From assembly GCA_008828725.1 (NCBI GenBank), contig MEHQ01002721.1:236260-300259 (forward strand): 64,000 bases of DNA. Reading direction: 5' to 3'. The notes below the pieces were generated by a model. It saw only the letters and a program-made list of their open reading frames with translations. It did no database searches and was not told where the DNA came from. Of the stretch, positions 37,363 to 49,976 are shown piece after piece (the stretch's first letter is position 1; each line of letters begins with the position of its first letter). This DNA comes from Saccharina japonica (lineage: Eukaryota; Sar; Phaeophyceae; Laminariales; Laminariaceae). The position numbers were made by a program, and so were the translations under genes.

Positions 37363-39369
37363 AAGATCGATCGATTACCCAGCCCAGGGTAATCTCTTAT
37401 AACACTACTCTGGTCTTATGGTTAATGCGGTCAACTGTGATGGCCGGACTTTGTCCCAACGTGCAGTATTACTGAATAGAATACAAGTATGTCTCTGTCA
37501 TGAATGGTGTCAACTGGATGATAGCACCTCTGGCTCGGGTGTTTGAGCGATGCTCGTCCTGAGCTGTGTGTGCGATCCCATGTTCTTTAGTCGTCAGGTC
37601 TATCCCTCTAGTCGATGCCGANCCAGTCTATTTTGTGTCCTATTTTTAGTTTGTAGGCGGGTGCGTGCGGATGGTTTGTGTTACATAAGTTCTACACCTC
37701 ATACAGCTGTCCTAGCCCCGGACAACACTGAGATTAGGGTGATGTTGATTGGCTGGGAATGGCGGGTGCCCCTCTGCCCTCTAACTAACCTACACCGCAA
37801 ACCAAAGGTTGAAAAAGGTGCGCCGTTCATCTCAGAAATTCACTTGGACTCGCCCAAATCCTCCTACATCATATGAATTCGAAAACCTGAGACTACCAAG
37901 TGAGCGCGGTCTGGTCCTGATTCCCAATCCTATTAATAGAGAGATACAAATTCTGTGGTCACAGACTGTGGAACAGAGAAAAACCATAACAGAATAAACG
38001 CAAATTAATGGGTAAAGCAAGTGAGATGCTTAACGTACCGGGTACGAGAACGTTTTTATCATATATTTCTGGTGCATCTCTTTAATATCAGACAAACTGA
38101 GACGGGATTTAGAAATATACCTGTTTCTTGATCAAAACCAGAGATAAACTTAGCCCATTTATCATGCTTTTTGGGTGTAAAATGAAGCCAAATAGCGTAT
38201 TTTTTGCCTCCGGCGGCGCCTTCAGCGGGATCCTCCGGAGGCGCCTCCGGCGGGCCCTCCGGGGGNCGCCTCCAGCGGGGCCCCCTCGGCCAGGGGGGGC
38301 TTTTTTGGCTCANCTTCGCTCGCCTGACTATAGTCGACTAGTTGGCGCCAGCCAACTAGTCAACTAAAGTCAGTTAGTTGGCTGGCTTCGCCAGCCAACT
38401 AATAACTAGACAGGAACTCCAGCCAACTCACAGCCCTATTTAAAGCGCATTGCTTGCTGCTGTTTCTTTTTGGCGTGCGAGGGACACGCAGCATCATTCA
38501 GGACCTGAGGTCCTGTTTTTTTTATTGTTATTTTTTCAATTATTTCAGAATATCGATATAATAAATAAATAAATAAATATAGATAACACCCAATTCAGAA
38601 CCATTCATTACAGATCGGTAACTGGTACGTACCAAGGTTCCTTCGTCGCTGCTATTTTTTTCGTTTGGTTTGGTCGTTTCCAAAAAAAAAAAACACACAC
38701 ACACACAAGAATCACAGTGAAGTCGGGGAAAGGGCTCACAGCTTACAACCAAACACATTTTTTTTATTGGCGAACGAACGCAAACTACAAGTAAACAGCA
38801 GAAGACATAAAAAATCAGACAAAACACACCCTACCTAAGCAAAACCCAATCAACCAAATAATCGACGCATCAATCTTCCTTTTTGACATAGCCCCCCCAT
38901 CCCACTCCCCTCCCCTCCCCCCCCCCCGCCTCTCCAAAAAAAACCGGCAGCAGGCGTATTACAACATCTTCTCATCTCCGCCTCAACCTCTTAGTAGTCT
39001 AACCCCGAAACGTCCACAATAATAATGTGCTGACACAACACAACCAACACAACCCAACTTCAAAGAAAACGCGACTAAGCTATCATATAAATATTAGAAG
39101 GAGGCAGAGCAGTACGAAATGGCAGCAGCAGCAGCAGCAGCGGCGGCGGCGGCGGCGGCGGCGACACTGCTCCCTACTATCACGCAGCGGCGTTCGTTCT
39201 TGTTGCGCTCATGCGCAATGCCCCGAACCCCATTGTCCGGGGCTGTGTTCACGAAAAACAACAAAAACGATTTCGAAAAAAACTGAACGAAGGGTTCTCC
39301 ACAGCGCGACACCTGACTGACTGAGCGCTATACACGTACGGATGCATCAAGGGTGGCATGACAAAACCT

Positions 39370-39660
39370 AATCCACGTACGCCAATCAACGCAGACCACG
39401 GCAGATCTCGCGACTGACCAACTCAACGTAGACCAATCAACATAGATCGCCTACGACTTCGCGACCGACCAACCCAATGTAGACCAATCAATGTAGATCC
39501 GCAGCAATCTCGCAACCGACCAACCAAATCAACGTAGACCAATCAGTGTAGACCAATCAGCGTAGACCGCCAGTAATCTCGTGACCGACCAATCCAACGT
39601 AGACCGCCAACAATCTCGCGATCGACCAATGAACGTAGACCGCCAACGACCTCGCTACCG
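39370..39660. repeat. Minisatellite of CGTAGACCAATCA units
   Basis: Higher-order repeats of about 45-60 bp combine CAACGTAGACCAATCA, CGCCAGTAATCTCG and GACCGACCAA modules. Confidence 0.8.
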
Positions 39661-40409
39661 AACGCAAGCACCTACCTCCTTATTTTGTCTGTACATCGTT
39701 CGGCGAAGAAACAAGAAACAAAGAAAAAACGCCCAGCCACTCCCTCCCTCCCTCCCTCCCTCGCGGTGGTATGTATATACTGACGGAATGGTCGATGCCA
39801 CGGCCATCTTATATCACACGTATGCCCTAGCCTCGAGAAACATGTAAGACGAAACAAAAAACTACTGACGTTAGTCAATAACTACTCGTCATGGATGAGA
39901 ATAATCTCGAATCAATAGAATCGGCTGCGTCCGACCAGCGAAACAAAACTGCCTTACTTCTTCTTAAGTTATAGATTCCACGCAGCAAGCAATCGACTTC
40001 GACAGCAGCAGCAAAAAGGGGCGAGGACTTCTACCTACCTACCTACCCTACCCTACCTATACTTACCTATACCTACCTATACCTACCCACACCGAATGTA
40101 TGCTTGTCGTGAGTCGTGCTTGTTGTGATTCGGCGCGAGCCCCCGAGCAGCGGAGCAGAGCAGCACCGCCTTTTCTCGCGCGGGGCTATTCTACCCGAGG
40201 CCCACCCGAGGGTACGGCGGGCAAAGGCAGAGGAAGGCGCCCATGATAAACACAGGCACCAACACTGAACTTGGTCCCCCGCTACCCCCATCTACTTCCC
40301 GCCCCACAAACCTACAGAAACTCCCCTGCGCGTTCTCTCTCTTCCACCAGCTCTTCATCTGATTGATACCGTGATCGCGCCTTGTACAACACACCCCCAC
40401 CAACTACCC

Positions 40410-40640
40410 CAAAGGCATGCCTGGTTCGCACAGCAAAGACATGCATTCCTGGTTCACATATCGAAGACATACTACATGCAGGCATGCCTGGTTCGCACAA
40501 TCTCAAAAAGACGTGCCTGGTTCGTACTATCTCTCAGAGACGTGCCAGACTCGCACGGCACCCCATCTAACACAGCTCCATGGCGAAGCTCAAAAGAAAT
40601 GCATGCCTGGTTCGCACGCACTCATGCACACAGAATTTGA
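40410..40640. repeat. Minisatellite of CATGCCTGGTTCGCAC units
   Basis: Six to seven diverged copies of (A)TGCCTGGTTCGCAC separated by spacers of 20-30 bp carrying AAAGACATG or CAGAGACGTG. Confidence 0.8.
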
Positions 40641-41038
40641 AAAAAATTACCATCACCAGACCACACCGGGGGCTTGACCTGTGTTCCAACGCCATCTGTC
40701 TCGGGGACCCTTGAGGCCCTCTGCTAGATACCGTCCAAGCCGATGACGCACGACAACAAGCCAAACCACACTATTTGGCTGGGAGTTTCGATATCCCTAC
40801 GGAAGCACACAGGATACTATCAAATACAATACACACGGTCATCACCGTTCGACGTACATTCGGCAATCACCGGACAAGCAAAAGGGGGGAAAAGAGGGAG
40901 AGGGTGACCGGACACCACGAAAAAAAAACAAATACATGAGACAAAAAGCCCGCGGCAAGAGTCCGCACCCGTACCGTACCGTACCGTACCAGGGAGCTCG
41001 AGGAGGGCGCAAAAACAATGAACGCATCACACGTGGCG

Positions 41039-41165
41039 AGCCAAGCACAGCAAGCACAGCAAGCACAGCAAGCACCGCAAGAACACACCACAAGCACAGC
41101 AAGCACCGCAAAAAAAGCACTGCAAGCACAGCAAGCACATCAAGCAACGCAAAGCACGGCAAAAA
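41039..41165. repeat. AGCACAGCA minisatellite
   Basis: A tandem 9-10-bp unit (AGCACAGCA / AGCACCGCA) repeated about a dozen times and followed by an A-run. Confidence 0.85.
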
Positions 41166-42730
41166 CCAAAAAAAAAAAAAAAAAAAAAAGGAGAAAGAAG
41201 TGCATCATGAAAGCCGAAGAATGTCTCGCCAACCCACAGCAATCAGCCCCACCACCAGTGAAAACACTTACTACTTGAACGCGAGTACGTGTGGTCGAGT
41301 TCATGCCCCCCCCCCTTCTCCCCCCCTCCGCGTCGCGTATAGGATACATATATACTGACGTCTCGACGAGCCACAACCAACCTCGGCTCCGTCGTCGACT
41401 TCCCCTTCACCTTACCAGATACATCGGCCGACAACCCCAGGCCTTCGCCTCCATGACGCCTCCTCTTCTCCTAGAATACCTATCATCACCACGTCGCACA
41501 TCGGGCCGCTCGCAAAAATGCATCGCAAAAATAACACATGAATCGCAATGCAGTGAGAGCGTTACTACGCTTCCAAGCAAAGCAGGCAGAAGCGTCCCGC
41601 GTACGACTTCCGACTTCAAACGTAAAAAAAAAAACAATTGCGTGTGTACAAACAACAGCACACCCGGGCGTTCAAGCGGGCAGGCGGGTGGGGATCGGGG
41701 GTGGGGGGGGAGAGCGGCGGGGGCGGGGGGCGCCCCCCGCCCCTACCTATCCCCACCAACGCCGCTTGCCAAAAAACTAACTAGCTCAAGGAGGATTTTA
41801 TAGAGAGAGAAAAAAAATGAGAGCAAGAGAGCACTTGATGAGAAGAAACAAAAACAGTAAATACTCAGGACACGAGAGCGCTCTTCTTTCTTAACCCTCT
41901 GCTAATACTGGAAAAATAAGCATCAAACCACACTAATTCCAAGTAGTTTCCCCCCTCCTCCCCTAAAGCGTGGGTACAGTGCTAATAAACGGTCTGTAGC
42001 CCTTCGAACAGCTAAAGGGTTCTGTCAGCACGGCAAGGCGCGGCACGGCATTCACATTGCACCTGCACGCACAGCGCTTCGAAGCAAAAAGCGCGTACCC
42101 CATCCACCTCACACACGAAAAAACCCCGGGTACACAGGCCTAAGGGCGACGACAACATCAACACCAACAGCAGCAACGGCCGCCGAAGAAAAACGGTGGG
42201 GCGGGGCGCAGTCTCTTTTTCCCCTCCCTGCCACCGCCACCAACCCGAAACGGACGACCACCTTTTTTTTTTGCCAAGCGCCTAAAATCTACACTCTACC
42301 AGCACCTCCTACCGCGGTGCCGCCGCCCGCAAAAGCTAGGCGTCAAGTACTGACGGGGGGAATGGAGGGGGGGNGGGGGGGGGGGAGGAGGGTTGACCCC
42401 CCTCCAGAATATTTCTATAAACAAACTTTTTACGACCAAGCACTTGCGTGCTCTCTTTCTACGACCCCCCGCCCCCCCCCCCCCCCATATACTACGCCAC
42501 CTCCATCTCGAAACCCGTGAAGGCGACGTAGAGTCGACACCATGCATCTTGGGGCGGGCCCAGAGGGGCAATTTTTACCTACCTCCCCTGCGATTATGGC
42601 GCACCACGCACGAACAAGGTGAAGGCTAGACGACTAGGAGATGGGAAGGGGGGGTGGGGCGCGGGGGGCCTGAACCCGAATCTGGACGCGAAGCGCCCGC
42701 ATGCCGCTTCGTGGCATCATGCCACACGGA

Positions 42731-42874
42731 CTACCGGCTTCTCTCGCGCATTGTCAGGTCGGCTGGGTGGGGCGAGGCACCTATTATGGAAAAAACGCCA
42801 CTACAAAGAACGGGGGGAGAGTTCATCATCGGCGAGTAAACCCGCCGTGCGCCGGCGCGCCCCCTCCGCCTCCG

Positions 42875-42905
<31 letters not shown>

Positions 42906-45900
42906 CTGTCGCCGCCACCACCGCCGCCGCCGACAGCGGTAGCCGCGGCCGATGCAGCCTTGTTGGCCTTCTTCTCGAACGCGTTCCGGATGTCCAAAAA
43001 CCTGCTCGACTTCCCCTGCTCCAGTAAACCGCCTCCAGCTGTCGAGGCAACCGTCGTGGTCGTCGTGGTCGTCATGGCGGATGCAGCCGCGGCGGCGGCG
43101 GGGGCATCTTTCGCCGGGTCGCTTACGCCCGACCTCTGTGGCGGCAGCGACGACGAGGAAGACGACGGTAGCGACGAGGCCGGCGCCGGCCCTTGCGCGG
43201 AGCTTCGCCCCCCGCTCCACGCTGAGCGCCTGTGCGGAGCGCCGCCGCCCTGAGCGCTACCCCCAGCGGGAGAAGGGGGGGGTCGGGCGGTAACCTGGCT
43301 CCCGCCGCCGCTGCTCCCGAAGCCGCCGCCGCTGAACCCGCCCCCTCCGCTACCTCCGCTGCTTCCGCTCCCACTCCCGCCCGCGCTCTGCGGCGACGAC
43401 AGCCCCGAAGAGGCCAAAGACCCGCCGCCGATAATGGGTCCCACTCGACCGGTACCGCGTGCGCCACCGTTAACCCCGGCGCTGCTAACAACGCCACCAC
43501 TAACCCCACCGGTGCTAACCCCACCGCCGCCGCCGCTGCCGATCCCGCCGCCTAGGGGAGCTCCCAGCCCCGCCATTGCGGGCGATGGCGGCGGGGGCTT
43601 TCCCTGGCGCCAGCCGCTGTCGGCAACGATATGGCGACCGCCGGGGTGAGAAGTTCCGGGTGTTACTCCCGTCAGCGCCTCGTTCTCCATGAACTCCCTT
43701 TCTCGGTGCTGGGTTTAAAAAAAAGTGAGGCGGTGACGAATACGGAGGGGGGGGAGGGGGGTGGAAGCGGGTGAGAAACATGGGGGGAGGGGGGGGGGGG
43801 CGATGACAAAATATAAATATGGTGGTGTTGGGTCTCGCTGAAAAAACAAGACAGCAAGACCCCCCCCCCCGTCCCGCCTTCCTCCGCTCTCTCCCCCCCG
43901 CGATCGAAATCCACTCACCGTCGGTGTCACCAGCAGCGGCAGGTGGTCAAAATCAACGTCCCGCGCTTCCCCCTTCTCCTCCGCCTCCGGGCTCTCGTCC
44001 AGCCCAAGTCCCCGCTCGTCCTCCACAAGAATTACCGCCTCCTCGCAATCGAAGCTCTCCCTACCGCCGTCGCCGCCGCTGCCGTTTCCATCCGGCGCTC
44101 CCACCGAGAGCGGGTCCTCTTCCCCTGCCCCCTTTCCCCTGTCCGCGAACGAGTCCCGAGGGAAACCCCAAATGCCGCCAGCCGCGTGTCGCGTCGACGC
44201 GGGAGCTTCCACCGCGACGAGAGGGAGCGGAGCGCCCGCGTCGAGCACGCACGCGTCCGCGCCCCCCGCTCGGTCTGGCGGGCTGCCCCCCCGGTAAGGC
44301 CGGCTGCCGCCGCCGCCGCCGCCACTACCGCCGCCGCCGCCGCTGCTGCCACCGCCAACGACGCGACCTCTTCCGATGCGACCGCTTCTGACACTGTCGC
44401 CGCCGCCGCCGCTGCTGCTGCCGCTGGTATCGTTAGCGTCGCAACCGGAGGGGGGGACAGACGAAGACCTCCCAGCTGCACTTCGCCGCGACGCAAACCT
44501 GCGCCAGCGGTTACCACCGCCGCCGCCAACGCCACCGCCGCCGCCACCACCGCCCGCGTGAGCGTCAGCGGAGCTAACGGGGGGGGACAACTCGTCGCCG
44601 CCCCCGGCCGAGGGATCCCTTCTCCACCTCATCTCGGCGCGCGCCGGGGTGACCGACGTGGCGCGGATGATGCGCTCTCGAGCGGCGGCGACGCCGCCGG
44701 TGATCGTCGTGGCGGCGGCTTCCGCCGCGGCGTTGCTGTTACGCCCGAGGACCGCCTTAGGGGAGGCGTCTTTGCTGCCGCCGCCGCCGCTGCTGCTGCT
44801 CCTGCCGCTGCGGCTCCTACCCGACCTCGGTTTTCCGGTGCCAGTGACAGAGGCGGAGGCCGAAAGAGATGAGGAGGAGGACGGAACGGGAGAGGAGGCG
44901 GGGGGAGAGGAGGACGGAGAAGATGCGGAGGAAGAAGAAGCGGAGGATGCAGACCCGGTGGCTGGTCGTGGCCGGGGCTCTGCGCTGCCGGCACCGGAGT
45001 ACCGCGAGGTTGTCGCGAAACCGGAGGTCGCGGAGGCAGCGGCGGCAGCGGTAGCGATCGCGGAGGAGGAGGAGGAGGAGGAGGAGGGCTCCAGCGCCAG
45101 GGGAGGCATCTCAGCCGTACCGTAGCCCGCGGAGGGCGAGGCGGTCTTTCGCTGTCGCTGCTGCTGCCTCTGTTGCGACCGAAGATGCACCTGTCCGCCA
45201 GCCACTTCACCATCCGCACCGCCCGCACTCACCGCCCTTTCTCTGCCGCTACCACCACCGCCGCCACCGCCGTTGCCGGAACCAGCGCCCTCCGCCCTAC
45301 CGCCCACGCTATCAAAGCGCTTCTTTCTTGACCCCCTGGCCCGGCCAGTCCCCAACTCTTCCGCCAGTGCCGCCGCAGCGCCCGCCGCCACCGCCGCGGC
45401 AGCCGCGGACGATGACGACGACCTACCTCGCTCTGACGAGGCCGTCCACTCGCCGCCGCCGCCGGCCACCTCTCCCCCGCTATGCGTCCGCGTGTGCGTC
45501 CGCGTGTGCCCCTGCCTGCCCTCCGACCCTCTCGGGACCAAGCGCCGACCGCTGCTCGACCTACCGGAGGAGGAAGACCGCCTCGAAAGCCCGCCACTGC
45601 CACTGCCACCGCCACCTCCGCCGCCACCTCCACCGCCACCAACACCGGCACCAGCATCCCCACGATGCGTTGGGGGAGGAGACCCATAGCCAGTTGACGG
45701 AGCCCACGCGGGGGACCCTTGCGGCGACCCTTGCCCCCTAGCCACTGCAGCCGCCGCCGCGGCTAACATCGCCTGTGCCCTCGCCTCCTCCACCTCCTCC
45801 TCCTCCTCCTCTTCTTCCTCCTCTGCGACGCCGCCCGCCGCCCGCCAGGTCGGAGGCGACGGCGCCACGTCCACGGACGACATCGGGGTCAAGGCGAAGT

Positions 45901-48900
45901 TTTCTCTCGACGCGTCCGAGTCCGGGGAATCGGCCGCGGGCAACTGCCCGCCCGGCACTCGCCCCGCGGGCATGTGACCCTGCACTCTGCCAGCCGCCGC
46001 CGCGGCCGTTCTTTCTCTGTGCGCACCGCCACCACCACCTCCTCCGCCACCAGTTCCACCACCACCACCACCACCACCACCACCACCACCACCACTGCCG
46101 CCGCCACCACCACCACCGCCTCGATCACCGCGACCACTGCCGCCACCACCACGGCCGCCGCGACCGCCGCCTCCCCCGCTGCCGGTTTCAGCCTCCGCTT
46201 CGTCCACGAGAGGCTCTTCCGAATCGCGAAGCACCGGCTGGTCGCTTAGCTCCTCGTCGGGCGCGAGGCGCGGCACGTCCATGCACGGATAGCGCGCCAG
46301 ATTTTCCCGCGCCTGAAAAAAAAAAAAAATAGCGGCAAAGGCGGCGTGAGCGGAGCGGGTTCAAAAGTGAGTTCGGAGTACGCCCCCCCCCCCCATCTAC
46401 TATGGTCGTGCGACTACGGCCTTGCATGAATATCGAATACCCCCCCACCCCCCGTCGCTACATCTGTCGACCATCCTTCCCGCCTCCTCACCATGGAAAG
46501 CCCTTGAAGGAGTTCGAAGGACCGCCTGATGGCCGGCACGTCCGCCGCCCACATTCCCGATGCGCCGGCCTTGCTCCCCTGGCTGAAGGGGGGGATCAGC
46601 TCGAGCTTTGGAAGCGCCGCCAAGTTGTTGTGGTGGGTAATCATCGCCGTGCCTCGCTTGCTGGTACCCGCGATAGAGACCGTCTGGGAAGGGGAGGGTG
46701 GGAGGAGGGGGGAGGGAGGGGAGGGTGGAGGGAGGAGACCATACCATACCATACAATATCACATCACAGGCGAACCTCGTCTCTCTGGACGCCCAGCATC
46801 CTCGGATGGCCTGCCTTTAAAACATCTAGCATCATACGATACCATACAACCATAAAATGCCATACCATACCACGACACACAAGTACCACACCATACAACA
46901 CCACCCCACACCATACCATACCGTATGCCATCAAGGGCGCACCTCGTCTATTTTGATGCCCATGCCCAGCATCCTTCTTGTGTGACCTGCCCTTAAAAAA
47001 CATCGTTTGTACCATACCATATAACCATTCCATATAACCATACCATACCATACCACACCATACCATATCGCACCTCGTCTCTCTTAATGCCCAGCATCCT
47101 CGGATGACCTGCTCGCGTGGTCTTGGTCGAACCACCCCCGCTCGTCAGCGTTATCGCCTCGCGGAGGGCCGCTCGCTCCAATCGCGTCCACGGGCTGCAC
47201 ATGTACACAGGCTGAACGGGCAGGGCAGGACAGCATCGGGGGTTGGGTGTTGGGTTTCGGGGGTGAGGGGTTAGTGGGGTGATAAACGGGGGAGGGGCGG
47301 CTTGTCTTTTCTACCAGAGGGCCCAAACCCCTGAAACAAGCCACATCCCAGGAAAAGCACGAAAAGTGTTACGTACATGTGCGAATACGTGTATTTTAGG
47401 GTTGGAGAAGGGGAAAGGTCCCCCTAGTCTATATAAGCACGGGGGAAGAGATATGCAAGAAGAAGAAGAAGGTCCCCCTAGTGTACTGAGGGTCAAAACC
47501 CTTCTGTTTTATTTTTCCGATAGAAAAAACACAAACGGATCCCTTGCAAAGAACCATGTGCTATTCCCCGTGCGTTTTGTTGATGTAGGGTTGGGAGAGG
47601 CCAGAGACCCCTTTCCAGGGATCCCCCCCCCCCACCCCCTTCTGCCTGGTTGGTGAAAACCCAACGTGCTCCGTCCCGGAATTTGTAGGGATGCGAGGGT
47701 CTATGGTCATATGACTACGGCCGTGCACGACATGAGTCCCCCCCACNNNNNNNNNNNNNNNNNNNNNNNNNNNNNNNNNNNNNNNNNNNNNNNNNNNNNN
47801 NNNNNNNNNNNNNNNNNNNNNNNNNNNNNNNNNNNNNNNNNNNNNNNNNNNNNNNNNNNNNNNNNNNNNNNNNNNNNNNNNNNNNNNNNNNNNNNNNNNN
47901 NNNNNNNNNNNNNNNNNNNNNNNNNNNNNNNNNNNNNNNNNNNNNNNNNNNNNNNNNNNNNNNNNNNNNNNNNNNNNNNNNNNNNNNNNNNNNNNNNNNN
48001 NNNNNNNNNNNNNNNNNNNNNNNNNNNNNNNNNNNNNNNNNNNNNNNNNNNNNNNNNNNNNNNNNNNNNNNNNNNNNNNNNNNNNNNNNNNNNNNNNNNN
48101 NNNNNNNNNNNNNNCAAAAAAAAAAAAAAAAAACAGACAAGGGTGAACAGTTTCCTTTTACGACCAGGGTCAACCCCGCCTATAAACATAGGCAGGTGAA
48201 TCAGCAGCAGCAGCAGCAGCAGCAGCCGCAAGGCTACGCTAGCGTGTGCGTACCTCTAGCTCGTCCAAGGAGAGGAAGAAGTCGCAGCAGAGGAGGTACA
48301 GCGGGAGGGCCCTTATCGTCCTCGCGCGATGGCCCAGCTCTTCCAACGCCTGTCCCAAGGTGAAGGGTTTGTTCGGGTCGAGCGCAAACAGACGAAGACA
48401 CGTTGGGTACATGCATACGAAGTATATATTTAAAAAGTTGAAAAAAAAAAAAAAAACAGCTGTGAGATCGAGGAATTCGTCGAAACTCATGTTTGCTACT
48501 CGTAGCTGAGTGTAATACTTCGATCGCGCGTACATATATAAAAACGAGGCAAGCAAATTAAAGATACATGTACTCGTTAGGTAGGTTGTTCGTGGTATGG
48601 GGGGGTATAATTAATTAATTTTGCGAATGAGGGAGAAGAATATACCGTTGTTTGGTGTTTGCATGCTGCCCCTGCGGTGAGGGTTAGGGTTAGCGGCGAT
48701 ATAGAATAGTACTACCCCGTACTAATACGTAACTGTAAACTCGTTTGGGCTGGTCGGTGTTACTTTGCCCGGCTACCTGAGCTCTCGACCGATCGGTTAT
48801 GTAGCCCGACACACCAGCTCTGCAAAGATTTAGCCACTCCCGCTGGAGGATCAATATCGCAATCGCAATCAAAATCAAACTCAAAAATCAAAAATCAAAA

Positions 48901-49899
48901 ATCAAAAATTGAAATTGAAATCAAAAATAATTAAAAAAAATAAAAAAGCAAAAAGCAAAAAGCAAAAATCAAAATCAAGTAATGTACCTGTCCCTCCGTC
49001 TGGACCTCGGCAGCGTCCGCGGCGGCCACGGCTTCGGCAACCGCTAACCCCTTCGAGGCGGCTGACACCGCCTCCTCCTCGCGGGCGGGGCGGACGTTGT
49101 TCGGCAGGCAGGACGCGTCTATCCACACGTACACCTCGTCCCGGTCGAGGCTCTGCGAGGGAGGGAGGGAGCGGCAGGCGGGCGGGGGGCGGCGGTGAGA
49201 GGGGCAACAATAGGTGAAGGGGGGGAGGGAGGGGGGTGTCCTCGAATTCCATGCATTGCCGTAGTTGCAGGGCCATAGACCCTCGCGTCCCTACAATAAC
49301 GGTACCTCAGGGGGGCCTCATTTGTTGCTTGCCTTACAGTAGTCATACCATTGACCACGCATTCCCTTTCGAGATGGAGCAATAGATTGAGGGGAAGAGG
49401 AATCGAGCAAGAGGAAACATAGGCAATGAGTAGTAGGCAAATACGCAATAGGCAGTACGAATTCGGGAGTGTGGAATAGGCAGTACCAGGCAGTAGGACA
49501 CTACCATGCCCCCCCCCTCCCATACGACTACGGCCATGCACGACATGAGTACACCCCCCCCCCGGCCCTTTGACGAAGCACAACGCATGTCAAGGCAAAA
49601 ACAAACCAAAAACCAAAACCAAAAACCAAAAACCAAGCGAAATCTAACATCTGGCATTGGAAAAAAAAAAAGAAAAAGTGTTCCCTCACCCTCAAGCCTT
49701 CGTAGATAGCCTTAGCCTTGCTGTTGGCCTGGTCGTCGGGTCTTGACGGGGTCCCCATCCAGCAGTGGCTGATCCAGACCACCGCTGCAGTCTTGGGAAT
49801 TCTCGACACCGGTACCGCCAGCCCTTCGTCGAACTCCGGCAGTCTTCATTCGGGGAGCAGCGCGTAGGCAGGGGCAAGAGGCAATGCGGGGGGGGTCCT

Positions 49900-49976
<77 letters not shown>

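Larger units (their letters stand above)
32321..38446. mobile_element. hAT-type composite element with target duplications
   Basis: The 8-bp direct repeat TTTAAAGC occurs at 32321-32328 and 38439-38446. Just inside are matching inverted ends: TAGGGCTGTGAGTTGGCTG at 32329, and its complement ending at 38438. Subterminal regions are rich in inverted AGTTGG/CAACTA motifs. The interior is present twice (about 32461-34963 and 35492-38438) as near-identical direct copies. The second copy lacks the left 130 bp and carries N bases (35491, 37621, 38266, 38314) and many 1-bp indels. No recognisable transposase remains. An 8-bp duplication plus these ends supports hAT. Confidence 0.82.
38447..42730. other. 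Minisatellite-rich, no recognised exon
   Basis: Contains an AGC/GGC triplet tract (39122-39170) and three minisatellites listed separately. The approach to the giant gene is GC-rich with homopolymers. The end nearest 42731 is probably the 3' UTR of that gene. Confidence 0.5.

Noticed and set aside
40410..40640. CRISPR-like array
   Set aside because: The repeats are diverged, of uneven spacing and short, with no spacer regularity and a eukaryotic context. It is a minisatellite.
43943..44872. 309-codon plus-strand frame, Ala/Arg-rich
   Set aside because: It is antisense to exon 9 of the giant gene and consists of repeat translations.
47707..48231. Open frames crossing the N block
   Set aside because: They consist mainly of undetermined residues and carry no coding evidence.
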